Shown here one piece after another: positions 1 to 6,666 of a stretch of DNA of 8,072 nt. Under the pieces are notes generated by a model. It was not told where the DNA came from. It ran no database searches and saw only the letters and a list, made by a program, of their open reading frames with translations. Source of the stretch: an uncultured Eubacteriales bacterium (lineage in GTDB: Bacteria; Bacillota; Clostridia; Oscillospirales; Acutalibacteraceae). The translations under genes and the position numbers were made by a program. Numbering within the stretch: position 1 is the first letter of the stretch; each line of letters begins with the position of its first letter. Where the stretch lies: assembly GCA_934667845.1 (NCBI GenBank), contig CAKUMQ010000087.1:1-8072 (forward strand). Direction: 5' to 3'.

Positions 1-1221
1 GGGCTTGTCGGCAGGCTTGGCCTTGTCAGGCTCGGTGATCTCGCCCGCCGCTTTCAGGCACAGCTTGCTGACGACGGGGCCGACCATCTCATACAGCAGC
101 GTGCCGCAGAGGATGATCGCCCGGATGGTGGCGCCATGCTCCGGTACGACCCGCGTGGCGATCAGCGACAGACCGATGGCGACACCCGCCTGCGGGATCA
201 GCGCGGGGCCGAGATATTTGGCGATGCGGCTGTCCGCATGGCAGAGCCATGCGCCAAAGGCAGAGCCGGACATTTTTCCGGCGACACGCAGCAGCACATA
301 CAGTGCGCCCGCCAGACCGACCGTCGGCAGCACGGACAGCTGCAGCTCTGCGCCCGAGGCGACGAAAAACAGCATGAACAGCGGCGGCGTAAATCCGTCG
401 ACCAGCTTCATGATATGGGTGGTCTGCGAGGACAGGTTGGCAATGGTTGCGCCCATCATCATGCACAGCATCAGCGAGGACAGCCCGAGCATGTCCGCCA
501 GACCGACGCCCGCAAAAATAAAGCCGATGGAGAGCGCCAGCCGGTTGCCGTCCTTTTTGAAAAAACGCAGCGGGAGAAGAAAGATCAGCCCCAAAACAGC
601 GCCGAGCAGCAGCGCGCCGCCGATCTCCTTGACCGGCGAAAGGATCGAGGACGCGATAGACACCTTGGCGGGGTCCTTGAGCGCCTGGGCGATCGCCACG
701 CAGATGCCGAACAGGATCAGTGCCGTGGCGTCGTCGAGCGCCACGACCGACAGCAGCGTTTCCGTGACCGGTCCCTTGGCTTTATACTGACGGATGACCA
801 TGATCGTGGCAGCCGGTGCCGTCGCGGCGGCGATAGAGGCGAGAACAAGCGAAAACGGCAGCTCCTGCCCGGCGATCAGCAGCCCGGCCAGCACAAACAG
901 CACGGCAAACAGCGATTCAAACACGGCGATGACGATCGGCGTGGCACCGACGCGCTTGAAATAGGAGACCTTGAATTCATTGCCGACGGAAAAGGCGATG
1001 AATCCCAGTGCAACATTGGAGATCAGATCCAGCCCGCTGAGCGCGTCCTGCGGGATCAGTCCCAAAACGCTCGGCCCGAGCAGCAGTCCGGCGGTCAGGT
1101 AGCCGGTGACGTTGGGTAGACGGAGGTGCTTGGCAAGCCGTCCGCACGCCATCCCCGCAAAGATCATCAGGGCAAGCTGAACAAAAGTGGTCAGATGTAA
1201 ATAGGAATCCAGATTTGCCAT
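1..1221 (-). CDS. CPA2-family cation:proton antiporter (KefB/NapA-like membrane domain), 3' end cut by window edge
   Basis: This is a multi-pass inner-membrane antiporter that would exchange Na+ or K+ for protons. 407 codons are visible from ATG 1221 and the frame is still open at base 1. Residues 35-56 hold the family signature (LPNVTGYLTAGLLLGPS, then LG). Residues 133-139 read ATAPAAT, the unwound TM4 region. D163-D164 in LDDATALIL is the paired-Asp ion site that, in characterised relatives such as NapA and NhaA, goes with electrogenic exchange. About 12 hydrophobic stretches are seen, ending near residue 391, followed by a charged K/D/P-rich tail (ITEPDKAKPADK). Whether a TrkA-N/RCK or USP domain follows lies outside the window. 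The ATG is 2 nt after the stop of the PII-like gene, with AAGGA about 12 nt upstream, so translation is probably coupled. Family is secure; the ion and electrogenicity are inferred. Confidence 0.9.
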   Translation of the reverse strand, partial: MANLDSYLHLTTFVQLALMIFAGMACGRLAKHLRLPNVTGYLTAGLLLGPSVLGLIPQDALSGLDLISNVALGFIAFSVGNEFKVSYFKRVGATPIVIAVFESLFAVLFVLAGLLIAGQELPFSLVLASIAAATAPAATIMVIRQYKAKGPVTETLLSVVALDDATALILFGICVAIAQALKDPAKVSIASSILSPVKEIGGALLLGAVLGLIFLLPLRFFKKDGNRLALSIGFIFAGVGLADMLGLSSLMLCMMMGATIANLSSQTTHIMKLVDGFTPPLFMLFFVASGAELQLSVLPTVGLAGALYVLLRVAGKMSGSAFGAWLCHADSRIAKYLGPALIPQAGVAIGLSLIATRVVPEHGATIRAIILCGTLLYEMVGPVVSKLCLKAAGEITEPDKAKPADKP

Positions 1222-1223
1222 GT

Positions 1224-1562
1224 TCACTCGCCGAATCCTTTCATGAAGTTGACCGGCAGCGTAAACATAACGCCGGTGTCGGGATGATCCAGCCCGCCGG
1301 TCACTTCATCGAGCAGGCGGGCGATGACCGGGATCTGCTCCCGGTCGCTCACGGTGAAAATGGTCTTGCTTTCCTTATGTTCGGGATCAAGCAGACGGCG
1401 CAGCGTACCGAAAATGTGCGTATCGTCGTAGTCGTCGCAAAGGCTGTGCGCCATGCCCTTGCTGTCCACGATGGTCGCGCCGTGGATGTCGGATTCCTGA
1501 AAACGCTTGAGCAGCGCCTCCAGACACTCGGTCTTGTTCAGAATGATCACGACCAGCTCCAT
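1224..1562 (-). CDS. PII-like (GlnB-fold) signalling protein paired with the antiporter
   Basis: A 112-residue soluble protein with the length and pattern of a PII-like ferredoxin-fold subunit. The N-terminal strand is MELVVIILNK, followed by a helix (TECLEALLKRFQESDI), a strand (GATIVDS), a long polar loop at about residues 36-52 (KGMAHSLCDDYDDTHI) where PII proteins carry the T-loop, a second helix near 76-87, and the closing segment TGVMFTLPVNFMKGFG, which resembles the GxGxIFVLPV end of PII. The T-loop tyrosine context of canonical GlnB is not evident, so this is a divergent PII-like protein rather than GlnB/GlnK. The start is ATG 1562, with AAGGAG at 1575-1580 (12-nt spacing, slightly long); there is no better in-frame start. 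PII-like proteins often sit beside the transporter they gate; here the partner would be the antiporter starting 2 nt downstream. The ligand (adenine nucleotide, bicarbonate, other) cannot be told from sequence. Confidence 0.75.
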   Translation of the reverse strand: MELVVIILNKTECLEALLKRFQESDIHGATIVDSKGMAHSLCDDYDDTHIFGTLRRLLDPEHKESKTIFTVSDREQIPVIARLLDEVTGGLDHPDTGVMFTLPVNFMKGFGE

Positions 1563-1582
1563 ACTTTTTACACGCTCCTTAT

Positions 1583-1608
1583 CCGGCTGTGCAAAACCGC
1601 ACAGCCGG
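1583..1608 (-). promoter_or_regulatory. Perfect 10-bp hairpin in the leader of the PII-like gene
   Basis: Bases 1583-1592 (ccggctgtgc) are the exact reverse complement of 1599-1608 (gcacagccgg), with a 6-nt loop. Read on the minus strand, the stem ends 2 nt before the AAGGAG ribosome binding site. There is no T-run after it, so it is not an intrinsic terminator. It may protect the 5' end of a processed mRNA, modulate access to the ribosome binding site, or bind a protein. The structure is seen in the sequence; the role is inference. Confidence 0.55.
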
Positions 1609-1621
1609 TAAACATTCTGCG

Positions 1622-1649
1622 AAAAGCGCCGACCGAAATGGCCGGCGCT
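1622..1649 (-). terminator. Probable rho-independent terminator after fba (weak T-run)
   Basis: On the minus strand AGCGCCGGCC (1649-1640) pairs with GGTCGGCGCT (1634-1625) through one G-U wobble, with loop ATTTC. It is followed by only four T (1625-1622, the first being the last stem base) before a C. It lies about 20 nt past the fba stop, the expected place. The GC-rich stem is strong but the T-run is short, so partial read-through into the PII-like/antiporter pair is plausible. No clear promoter is visible between this hairpin and the PII-like gene. Confidence 0.6.
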
Positions 1650-1670
1650 GTATCGCAGGTCAGTCAAAGA

Positions 1671-2606
1671 TCAGGCTTTGTTCTCGCTGCCCATGACGTC
1701 GCGGATCTTGTGACGCACGACATCGGTGATGCAGGCGCGGCCGTCGCCCAGATACTGACGGGGATCGAAGTGGGTCGGGTTCTCGGCGAGGTGCTTGCGG
1801 ATACCGGCGGTCATAGCCAGACGCAGATCGGAGTCCACGTTGATCTTGCAGACCGCCATCGAAGCGGCTTTGCGCAGCATATCCTCGGGGATACCGATGG
1901 CGTCCGCCATTTGTCCGCCGTTCTCGTTGATGATCTTCACATACTCCGGCGAAACGGAGGAAGCGCCGTGCAGCACGATCGGGAAGCCGGGCAGACGATC
2001 CATGACCTCCTGCAGAATGTCAAAGCGGAGCTGCGGCTTCTGACCGGGCTTGAATTTGAACGCGCCGTGGCTCGTGCCGATGGCAATGGCGAGGGAATCC
2101 ACGCCGGTGCGGGTGACGAAATCCTGCACCTGATCGGGATCGGTGTAGTTGGCTTTGTCGGCGTCCACGTTGACATCGTCCTCGATACCGGCGAGCTGAC
2201 CGAGCTCGCCCTCGACCGTGACGTTGCGGGCGTGGGCATATTCCACGACCTTTTTCGTCAGCGCAACATTCTCCTCATAGGGCAGGTGAGAGCCGTCGAT
2301 CATGACCGATGTGAAGCCGCCGTCAATGCAGTCCTTGCACAGCTCAAAGCTGCTGCCGTGGTCAAGGTGCAGGGCGATGGGCAGACCGGTCTCCTCCTCC
2401 GCCGCCTGCACCATGTGGTACAGATAGGCGTGGTGGGCATATTTACGCGCGCCGCCGGACACCTGCAGGATGACGGGGGAATTCATCTCCTTGCAGGCTT
2501 CGACGATGCCCTGCATGATCTCCATGTCGTTGACGTTGAACGCGCCGATGGCGTATCCGCCTTCATAGGCTTTCTTAAACATTTCCGTTGTGTTGACGAG
2601 GGGCAT
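1671..2606 (-). CDS. fba: Fructose-bisphosphate aldolase, class II
   Basis: Cytosolic zinc-dependent enzyme of glycolysis and gluconeogenesis that interconverts fructose-1,6-bisphosphate with dihydroxyacetone phosphate and glyceraldehyde-3-phosphate. 311 residues, a usual length for the shorter class II (TIM-barrel) form. Key motifs: HLDHG at 80-84 (catalytic D82, zinc ligand H83), VEGELGQLAG at 131-140, the phosphate-binding loop GTSHG at 177-181 (zinc ligand H180), LHGASS at 212-217 (zinc ligand H213), and KINVDSDLR at 254-262. LHGASS in place of HGGSG is normal for the subgroup common in Firmicutes. The start is fixed by AGGAGGT at 2614-2620, 7 nt before ATG 2606. It has its own promoter just upstream and a hairpin after the stop, so it is largely an independent unit between the kinase and the PII-like gene. 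A ketose-bisphosphate aldolase for tagatose (GatY/KbaY) is the alternative; the N-terminal MPLVNTTEMFKKAYEGGYAIGAFNVND and general context favour fba. Confidence 0.93.
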   Translation of the reverse strand: MPLVNTTEMFKKAYEGGYAIGAFNVNDMEIMQGIVEACKEMNSPVILQVSGGARKYAHHAYLYHMVQAAEEETGLPIALHLDHGSSFELCKDCIDGGFTSVMIDGSHLPYEENVALTKKVVEYAHARNVTVEGELGQLAGIEDDVNVDADKANYTDPDQVQDFVTRTGVDSLAIAIGTSHGAFKFKPGQKPQLRFDILQEVMDRLPGFPIVLHGASSVSPEYVKIINENGGQMADAIGIPEDMLRKAASMAVCKINVDSDLRLAMTAGIRKHLAENPTHFDPRQYLGDGRACITDVVRHKIRDVMGSENKA

Positions 2607-2638
2607 GAGACAGACCTCCTGTTAATTTTTTCACCAAT

Positions 2639-2667
2639 AGTATACACCAAAAGCAGGAAAAGGAAAA
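2639..2667 (-). promoter_or_regulatory. Promoter of fba
   Basis: Minus-strand -10 box TATACT (2639-2644), with a weak -35 candidate TTTTCC (2662-2667) at 17 nt. The -10 lies 32 bases ahead of the aldolase ATG, giving a leader of roughly 25 nt that holds the AGGAGGT site. The surrounding 2621-2697 stretch is conspicuously AT-rich and, on the minus strand, a long pyrimidine tract. The -10 is convincing; the -35 is poor. Confidence 0.55.
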
Positions 2668-2702
2668 GGGGGTAAAGAAAATTTTTTTGATAAAAAACCT
2701 CC

Positions 2703-3245
2703 TTATTTCGCCAATATGGCTTCAAGCTCGCGCAGCCACTGCGGCGAACAGCGCCCGTTCGGCAATAATTCGCCGTTTCTGTACAAAGCCACGGCGGCAA
2801 AGCCGTTGCCGTTGTCATAGAAAGTAGCTTCGCTGCAGTAGGGGAGAATCCGCGCCGCATCAAAGAATCGGGTGGCAAAGCACTGCCGTACATGCTCAGC
2901 GGGGACATCGTGCCCGCCTTTGGCGACGCGGCCGCGGATGCGTACAAGGCTCTCGTCCACGGAATCCAGCCCGACGTAGTAGAGCCGGATATAATACCCG
3001 GCGTCCAGCGCACGGCGGACGGTCTGCAAGACGTGATGCCCGGACAGCGTGGTTTCCTGCGTGAAGCAAATGCCGCTGCTCAGACTCTCGTCAATCTGCT
3101 CGGCGAGGGCACCGCCGTCGGAGCGGGCAGCCGCCTGATTCGTGTCGATGATGTGTCCGAGGTCATGCTTCTCGGTGCGCAGCACGCCGAGCAGACTGCT
3201 CTTGCCCACGCCGTTGACCCCGCCGATGATGGTATAGGTTTTCAT
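2703..3245 (-). CDS. Zeta-toxin-like P-loop kinase/ATPase (COG4185-type)
   Basis: A 180-residue cytosolic P-loop protein. Walker A is GGVNGVGKSS (8-17; K15, S16), preceded by a beta strand (YTIIG). ETTLSG at 64-69 corresponds to the substrate-side loop, YYVGLDSVDESLVRIRGRV (89-107) to the strand and Arg-bearing lid, and GGHDVP (110-115) is the hallmark of this family. A late TFYDN (141-145) follows. These features match the zeta-toxin/COG4185 group of small-molecule kinases; true zeta toxins phosphorylate UDP-N-acetylglucosamine, but chromosomal relatives have unknown substrates. The start is ATG 3245, with AAGGA 9 nt upstream. It follows addB by 63 nt with no strong terminator, so co-transcription is likely. 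No epsilon-like antitoxin ORF adjoins it, which argues against a classic toxin-antitoxin pair. Fold assignment is firm, function open. Confidence 0.75.
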   Translation of the reverse strand: MKTYTIIGGVNGVGKSSLLGVLRTEKHDLGHIIDTNQAAARSDGGALAEQIDESLSSGICFTQETTLSGHHVLQTVRRALDAGYYIRLYYVGLDSVDESLVRIRGRVAKGGHDVPAEHVRQCFATRFFDAARILPYCSEATFYDNGNGFAAVALYRNGELLPNGRCSPQWLRELEAILAK

Positions 3246-3275
3246 ATGCAGTCATCCTTATCCGTCTATTCGCGG

Positions 3276-3308
3276 AGCAGCTGTCCGTAACCCCTGCGTA
3301 CAGCCGCT
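3276..3308 (-). other. Intercistronic stem-loop between addB and the kinase gene
   Basis: Bases 3276-3284 (agcagctgt) pair with 3300-3308 (acagccgct), nine pairs with one wobble on the minus-strand RNA. The stem can extend past one mismatch by two more pairs, leaving a loop near 3288-3296. It begins at the base after the addB stop codon. No T-run follows, so it is not a standard terminator; an mRNA processing or stability element is possible. Confidence 0.35.
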
Positions 3309-6300
3309 TTATTCGTCCGCCCCGTCCAGCTCTTCCCACACATCGGCGGAGGGGCGGTCAACAAGGAACCGCACGGGGTCGTCCGCCTCGTGGCGGCAGA
3401 CGGAGCGGTAATTGCAGTAAGCACAGGGGTCGTGCGTTCCGGCGATCGGCACGGCGGCGATATCGCCCTTTTGCAGGCACTCCGCCATGGAGAGCAGCAG
3501 CGCCTCCGTGCGCTTTTTCAGCCGCCCGAGCCGTCCGAGATCCGCGACCTCGGACGAGCGGGCGTCCACCTGTCCCTGACGGTTGAGCTTGGCAGGGATA
3601 AACACGCCGCCCGCGTCCGCCTCCATCGCCTGAATGATCTCCGGATCGTCGAGGATCAGCCCGTCCATGCGCATGGTGCGCTGCTTTTTTCGGGTCAGCT
3701 CGTCGGGCGGGGTGTCGCGCTCGGCACGCACGACCGGCAGTGTCGCGGGCAGATACAGCACGCCGGCGGGCGTGACGCTGCCGTAGCGCGGCCCGCCGTT
3801 TTGCCAGATGGTGAACAGGTAGATCAGCATTTGCAGGTCAAGCCCCTCGACAATATCCGACAGGCTGAATTTTTTGTCGCCGGTCTTATAGTCCACCACG
3901 CGGACATATGCCTTTCCGTCGCGGTGAAATACATCCACGCGGTCAACCACGCCGCGCACACGGATCCTGCTGCCGTCGGGCAGGGTCAGCACCTCGGCGG
4001 GCAGCGAGTCCTCACCGCCCATGCCGATGGGCAGCTCATAATCCACGGGCACAAAACGGCTTTGGCACAGCTCCTCCACCACATGCCACAAAAGCTCCGA
4101 TGAGGTGCGGATCAGCCGCTCCATCAGCTCGGCAAAGCGCACGCCTTTGTCGGCTGCACCGCCCATCTCCGTCTCCACATAGCGGGTGAGGATCTCGCGG
4201 GCGTCGGCATTAACCCGCGCGCGCGTCACGGTGCCGATCCCCTCGCTTACATAGGTGGGCAGTGCCTGCTGCATCAGCGCATGGGCAAGCGTGCCGAATT
4301 CCGCCTTGCCGAGGGCGGCGGGGCGCGGCGGGATAACTTTCATGCCGTAGCGGCAGAAGTAGGAGAAACGGCAGCGGTAAAAGCTGTCTACCTGCGAGGG
4401 CGACAGCCGCATATCCCGCCCGAACAGCGCTTTGGCGGCGGCAGGGTCGCGGAAGGCGGCGGGGCGGCAGACGGCAGCATCGGCAATTTGCTGCAGTGAA
4501 TTTTGTGTGTCCGGCAGGCGGCGCAGCGCCTCCTCCAGCGCGGCGGTCTCGGCGGTGGGGTGGCGGTAGTGCATGGCGACGGCTTCCAGTGCCTCTCCCG
4601 CCGACTGGATGACAGCGGCAGTCGGGCGGGCGGCGGATTCGGTCAGGTGCGGCAGGATCTGCCGCACGGTGGAGACCAAAACCGACGGCGCCTGCGCCTC
4701 GCCTGCGGAATTGCTGCAGACCCAGCTGATGTGCAGCTCCTCCGACGGGGCGGACAGCGCCGTATAGGCAAAGAAGCGCTCCTCCATCGCCTGCCCGTCC
4801 GCCGGTTCCGCCATCGGCAGTCCGAGCGCGATCAGTTCCTGCCGCTCGCGGTCGGTGAACAGCCCGTCGGACGGGGGATAGGCGGGAAATACGCCCTCGT
4901 TGGCGCCGAGGATAAAGACGACACGCGGCGCGCCGAGCCGCACGCGATCCACTGCGCCGATCTGCACGCTGTCCAGTCCTGCCGGCAGCGTGGCAATGTC
5001 AGTGACGGCTGCCATCTGGCGGAGCAGCTCATACAGCCGCCGCCCGCTGATGCGCATGGTACAGGCGGCGGAGGCCAAGGTGTCCAGAAGCGACATCCAG
5101 CTGTCCCAGAGCTGGCTCTGCCGGTCGGCGGCGTCCCATTCGCCGATCTGCTGCAGCTGCCGCAGGCGCAGCCGGAACTGCAGCCCTGCCCGCACGGCGC
5201 TGAGATAGTCCCACAGCGCCCGGGCAAGCGTCTCGCCCGGGGCAGGCTCGCGCAGTGCGCGGCGCAGGGCTTTGAGCGGCTTGATGAGCCTGCCGCGCAG
5301 CAGGTTCAGGTACGAAAGCTGCCGGTCGGTCTCCTCATCCGCCCGCACGGTCAGTCCGGCGGGATTCATCGTCCAGGTCTGTTCCCACTGCTCGCCGCGG
5401 ATGTTCCACAGTGCCGCATAGTTTTCAAGCAGCGCCGCCGAATGAACGGAAAATCCGCACAGACCGGTTTTCATGAGGGTGAGCAGCCGGTCGGTGCGAT
5501 AGCCCTCCGCAGCGATCTGTACGGCGGTCAGCAGCAGGACGGACAGCGGTTCGGCGGAGATGTCCGCCCGCTCATCCCAGTAAAACGGGATATTTTCGCG
5601 GCGCAGGGCAGTCTCCAGCGCGCCGCGATAGCTCTCCGGCTGCCGCATGACCACGGCAAGCTCGCGGGCGCGGCGGCCGGTCTCGCGCAGCTGACGGCGC
5701 AGCTCGCGGGCGACGGCGGCACATTCGGCATAGATGTCCGCGCAGGGCGTCAGCACGACGCCCGCCGTCTCGGTCGTCGGCACGGGGAGCGGGGAAAACG
5801 CCTCCGATTCCAGTTGGCGGAGCGCGGGTGCGGCTGAGCGGTAATTTTCGGTAAACCGGCGCGGTGCGGCACAGCGCACACCGGCTTCGCCTGCCGCGCG
5901 CAGCAGGCGCTCCGCGGTGCGGATGACGGGGGAAAACAGCCCGAAGCCGCCGGTCTCGTCATGGAGTGCGGGGGTGCAGAGGGCGACGGTGACAGAGGCG
6001 GCATGCGGCATCAGCGCTTTCAGCACCGCCATCTCCTGCGGCGTAAAGCCCTTAAAGCCGTCCGCATATACGGCGGCGCCCTTGACAAGCGACGAGCGCG
6101 GCAGCTGCTGTGCCAGCAGGTCGAGTGCCTCGAGCGGGTCGAGATAGCTGCCCTTTTGCAGGGTGTCATAGGCTTCAAAGATCAGCGACAGCTCCTGCGC
6201 CTTCTGCCCGAGCAGGCGGTTGCCGGACTGCGCACCGGCGCGCCCGAGCGCCGCCGGACTGACGGCGCATTGGCGGCATTCCGCAAGCAGGCGGCACAGC

Positions 6301-6659
6301 GTATCCGTAAATGCGCCGCTGCCGACCTGGCGGCGATACAGCTGCAGATGATCGGCGACGGTCTCGAGCGCCTGACTGACCAGCAGTGTCCGTGCGGCAT
6401 CGTCGAGCCGCTTCCCCGCCAGTCCGCCCAGCTCCTTGGCGACGGTCTCGGCAAGGCGCGTAAAACTCAGCACACGGACATAAGCCGCCTTTTCCGCCCC
6501 CATGCGGAGGAGCAGGGCACGTTCGGTTTCAAACGACGCCTGCTCCGGCACGAGCAGGATGGGCAGAACGGCGGGGCAGGTCTCCGCCAGTGCGGAAAGT
6601 TCTTCGTGGATGCGTGTGGTTTTTCCGGTCCCGGCTCTGCCGATATATAAATTCAGCAT
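3309..6659 (-). CDS. addB: AddB: ATP-dependent helicase/deoxyribonuclease subunit B
   Basis: Subunit B of the AddAB (RecBCD-like) complex that resects double-strand DNA ends for RecA-dependent repair. 1116 residues, near the usual clostridial length. The N-terminal Walker A is GRAGTGKTT at 7-15 (K13), then VPEQASFETE at 37-46, typical of AddB. ILGANEGVFP at 583-592 lies in the inactivated UvrD-like second helicase half. The C-terminal RecB-type nuclease has GTLAH at 789-793, GVVDRVDV at 903-910 and VDYKTG at 922-927 (D923, K925). The iron-sulfur cluster ligands are C763 with C1079-x2-C1082-x5-C1088, the spacing known from B. subtilis AddB. The ATG at 6659 is 7 nt past the SLOG gene's stop, and GGTGAG (6666-6671) over that stop can serve as its ribosome binding site, implying coupled translation. 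Oddity: addA, normally directly downstream, is replaced here by a kinase gene. Confidence 0.93.
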   Translation of the reverse strand: MLNLYIGRAGTGKTTRIHEELSALAETCPAVLPILLVPEQASFETERALLLRMGAEKAAYVRVLSFTRLAETVAKELGGLAGKRLDDAARTLLVSQALETVADHLQLYRRQVGSGAFTDTLCRLLAECRQCAVSPAALGRAGAQSGNRLLGQKAQELSLIFEAYDTLQKGSYLDPLEALDLLAQQLPRSSLVKGAAVYADGFKGFTPQEMAVLKALMPHAASVTVALCTPALHDETGGFGLFSPVIRTAERLLRAAGEAGVRCAAPRRFTENYRSAAPALRQLESEAFSPLPVPTTETAGVVLTPCADIYAECAAVARELRRQLRETGRRARELAVVMRQPESYRGALETALRRENIPFYWDERADISAEPLSVLLLTAVQIAAEGYRTDRLLTLMKTGLCGFSVHSAALLENYAALWNIRGEQWEQTWTMNPAGLTVRADEETDRQLSYLNLLRGRLIKPLKALRRALREPAPGETLARALWDYLSAVRAGLQFRLRLRQLQQIGEWDAADRQSQLWDSWMSLLDTLASAACTMRISGRRLYELLRQMAAVTDIATLPAGLDSVQIGAVDRVRLGAPRVVFILGANEGVFPAYPPSDGLFTDRERQELIALGLPMAEPADGQAMEERFFAYTALSAPSEELHISWVCSNSAGEAQAPSVLVSTVRQILPHLTESAARPTAAVIQSAGEALEAVAMHYRHPTAETAALEEALRRLPDTQNSLQQIADAAVCRPAAFRDPAAAKALFGRDMRLSPSQVDSFYRCRFSYFCRYGMKVIPPRPAALGKAEFGTLAHALMQQALPTYVSEGIGTVTRARVNADAREILTRYVETEMGGAADKGVRFAELMERLIRTSSELLWHVVEELCQSRFVPVDYELPIGMGGEDSLPAEVLTLPDGSRIRVRGVVDRVDVFHRDGKAYVRVVDYKTGDKKFSLSDIVEGLDLQMLIYLFTIWQNGGPRYGSVTPAGVLYLPATLPVVRAERDTPPDELTRKKQRTMRMDGLILDDPEIIQAMEADAGGVFIPAKLNRQGQVDARSSEVADLGRLGRLKKRTEALLLSMAECLQKGDIAAVPIAGTHDPCAYCNYRSVCRHEADDPVRFLVDRPSADVWEELDGADE

Positions 6660-6666
6660 GGCACTC

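Noticed and set aside
136..1119. Plus-strand frame of 327 codons, very rich in Arg, Asp and Gln
   Set aside because: It is antisense to the antiporter, whose transmembrane pattern and motifs are unambiguous; the composition is a shadow artefact.
1971..1976. LHGASS replacing HGGSG in the aldolase as a possible active-site change
   Set aside because: This variant is normal in the Firmicutes-type subgroup of class II aldolases and keeps the zinc-binding histidine.
1215..2675. A 486-codon open frame on the plus strand opposite fba and the PII-like gene
   Set aside because: It is antisense to two genes with clear motifs, has no ribosome binding site, and its translation shows no recognisable domain; long antisense frames are common in GC-rich coding DNA.
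3276..3308. Terminator between addB and the kinase
   Set aside because: A stem-loop exists but no T-run follows it, so it was listed as a stem-loop only.
4503..5837. A 444-codon open frame on the plus strand opposite addB (with other shorter ones)
   Set aside because: It lies wholly within addB, and the Arg/Gln/Gly/His-rich composition is typical of antisense shadow translation.
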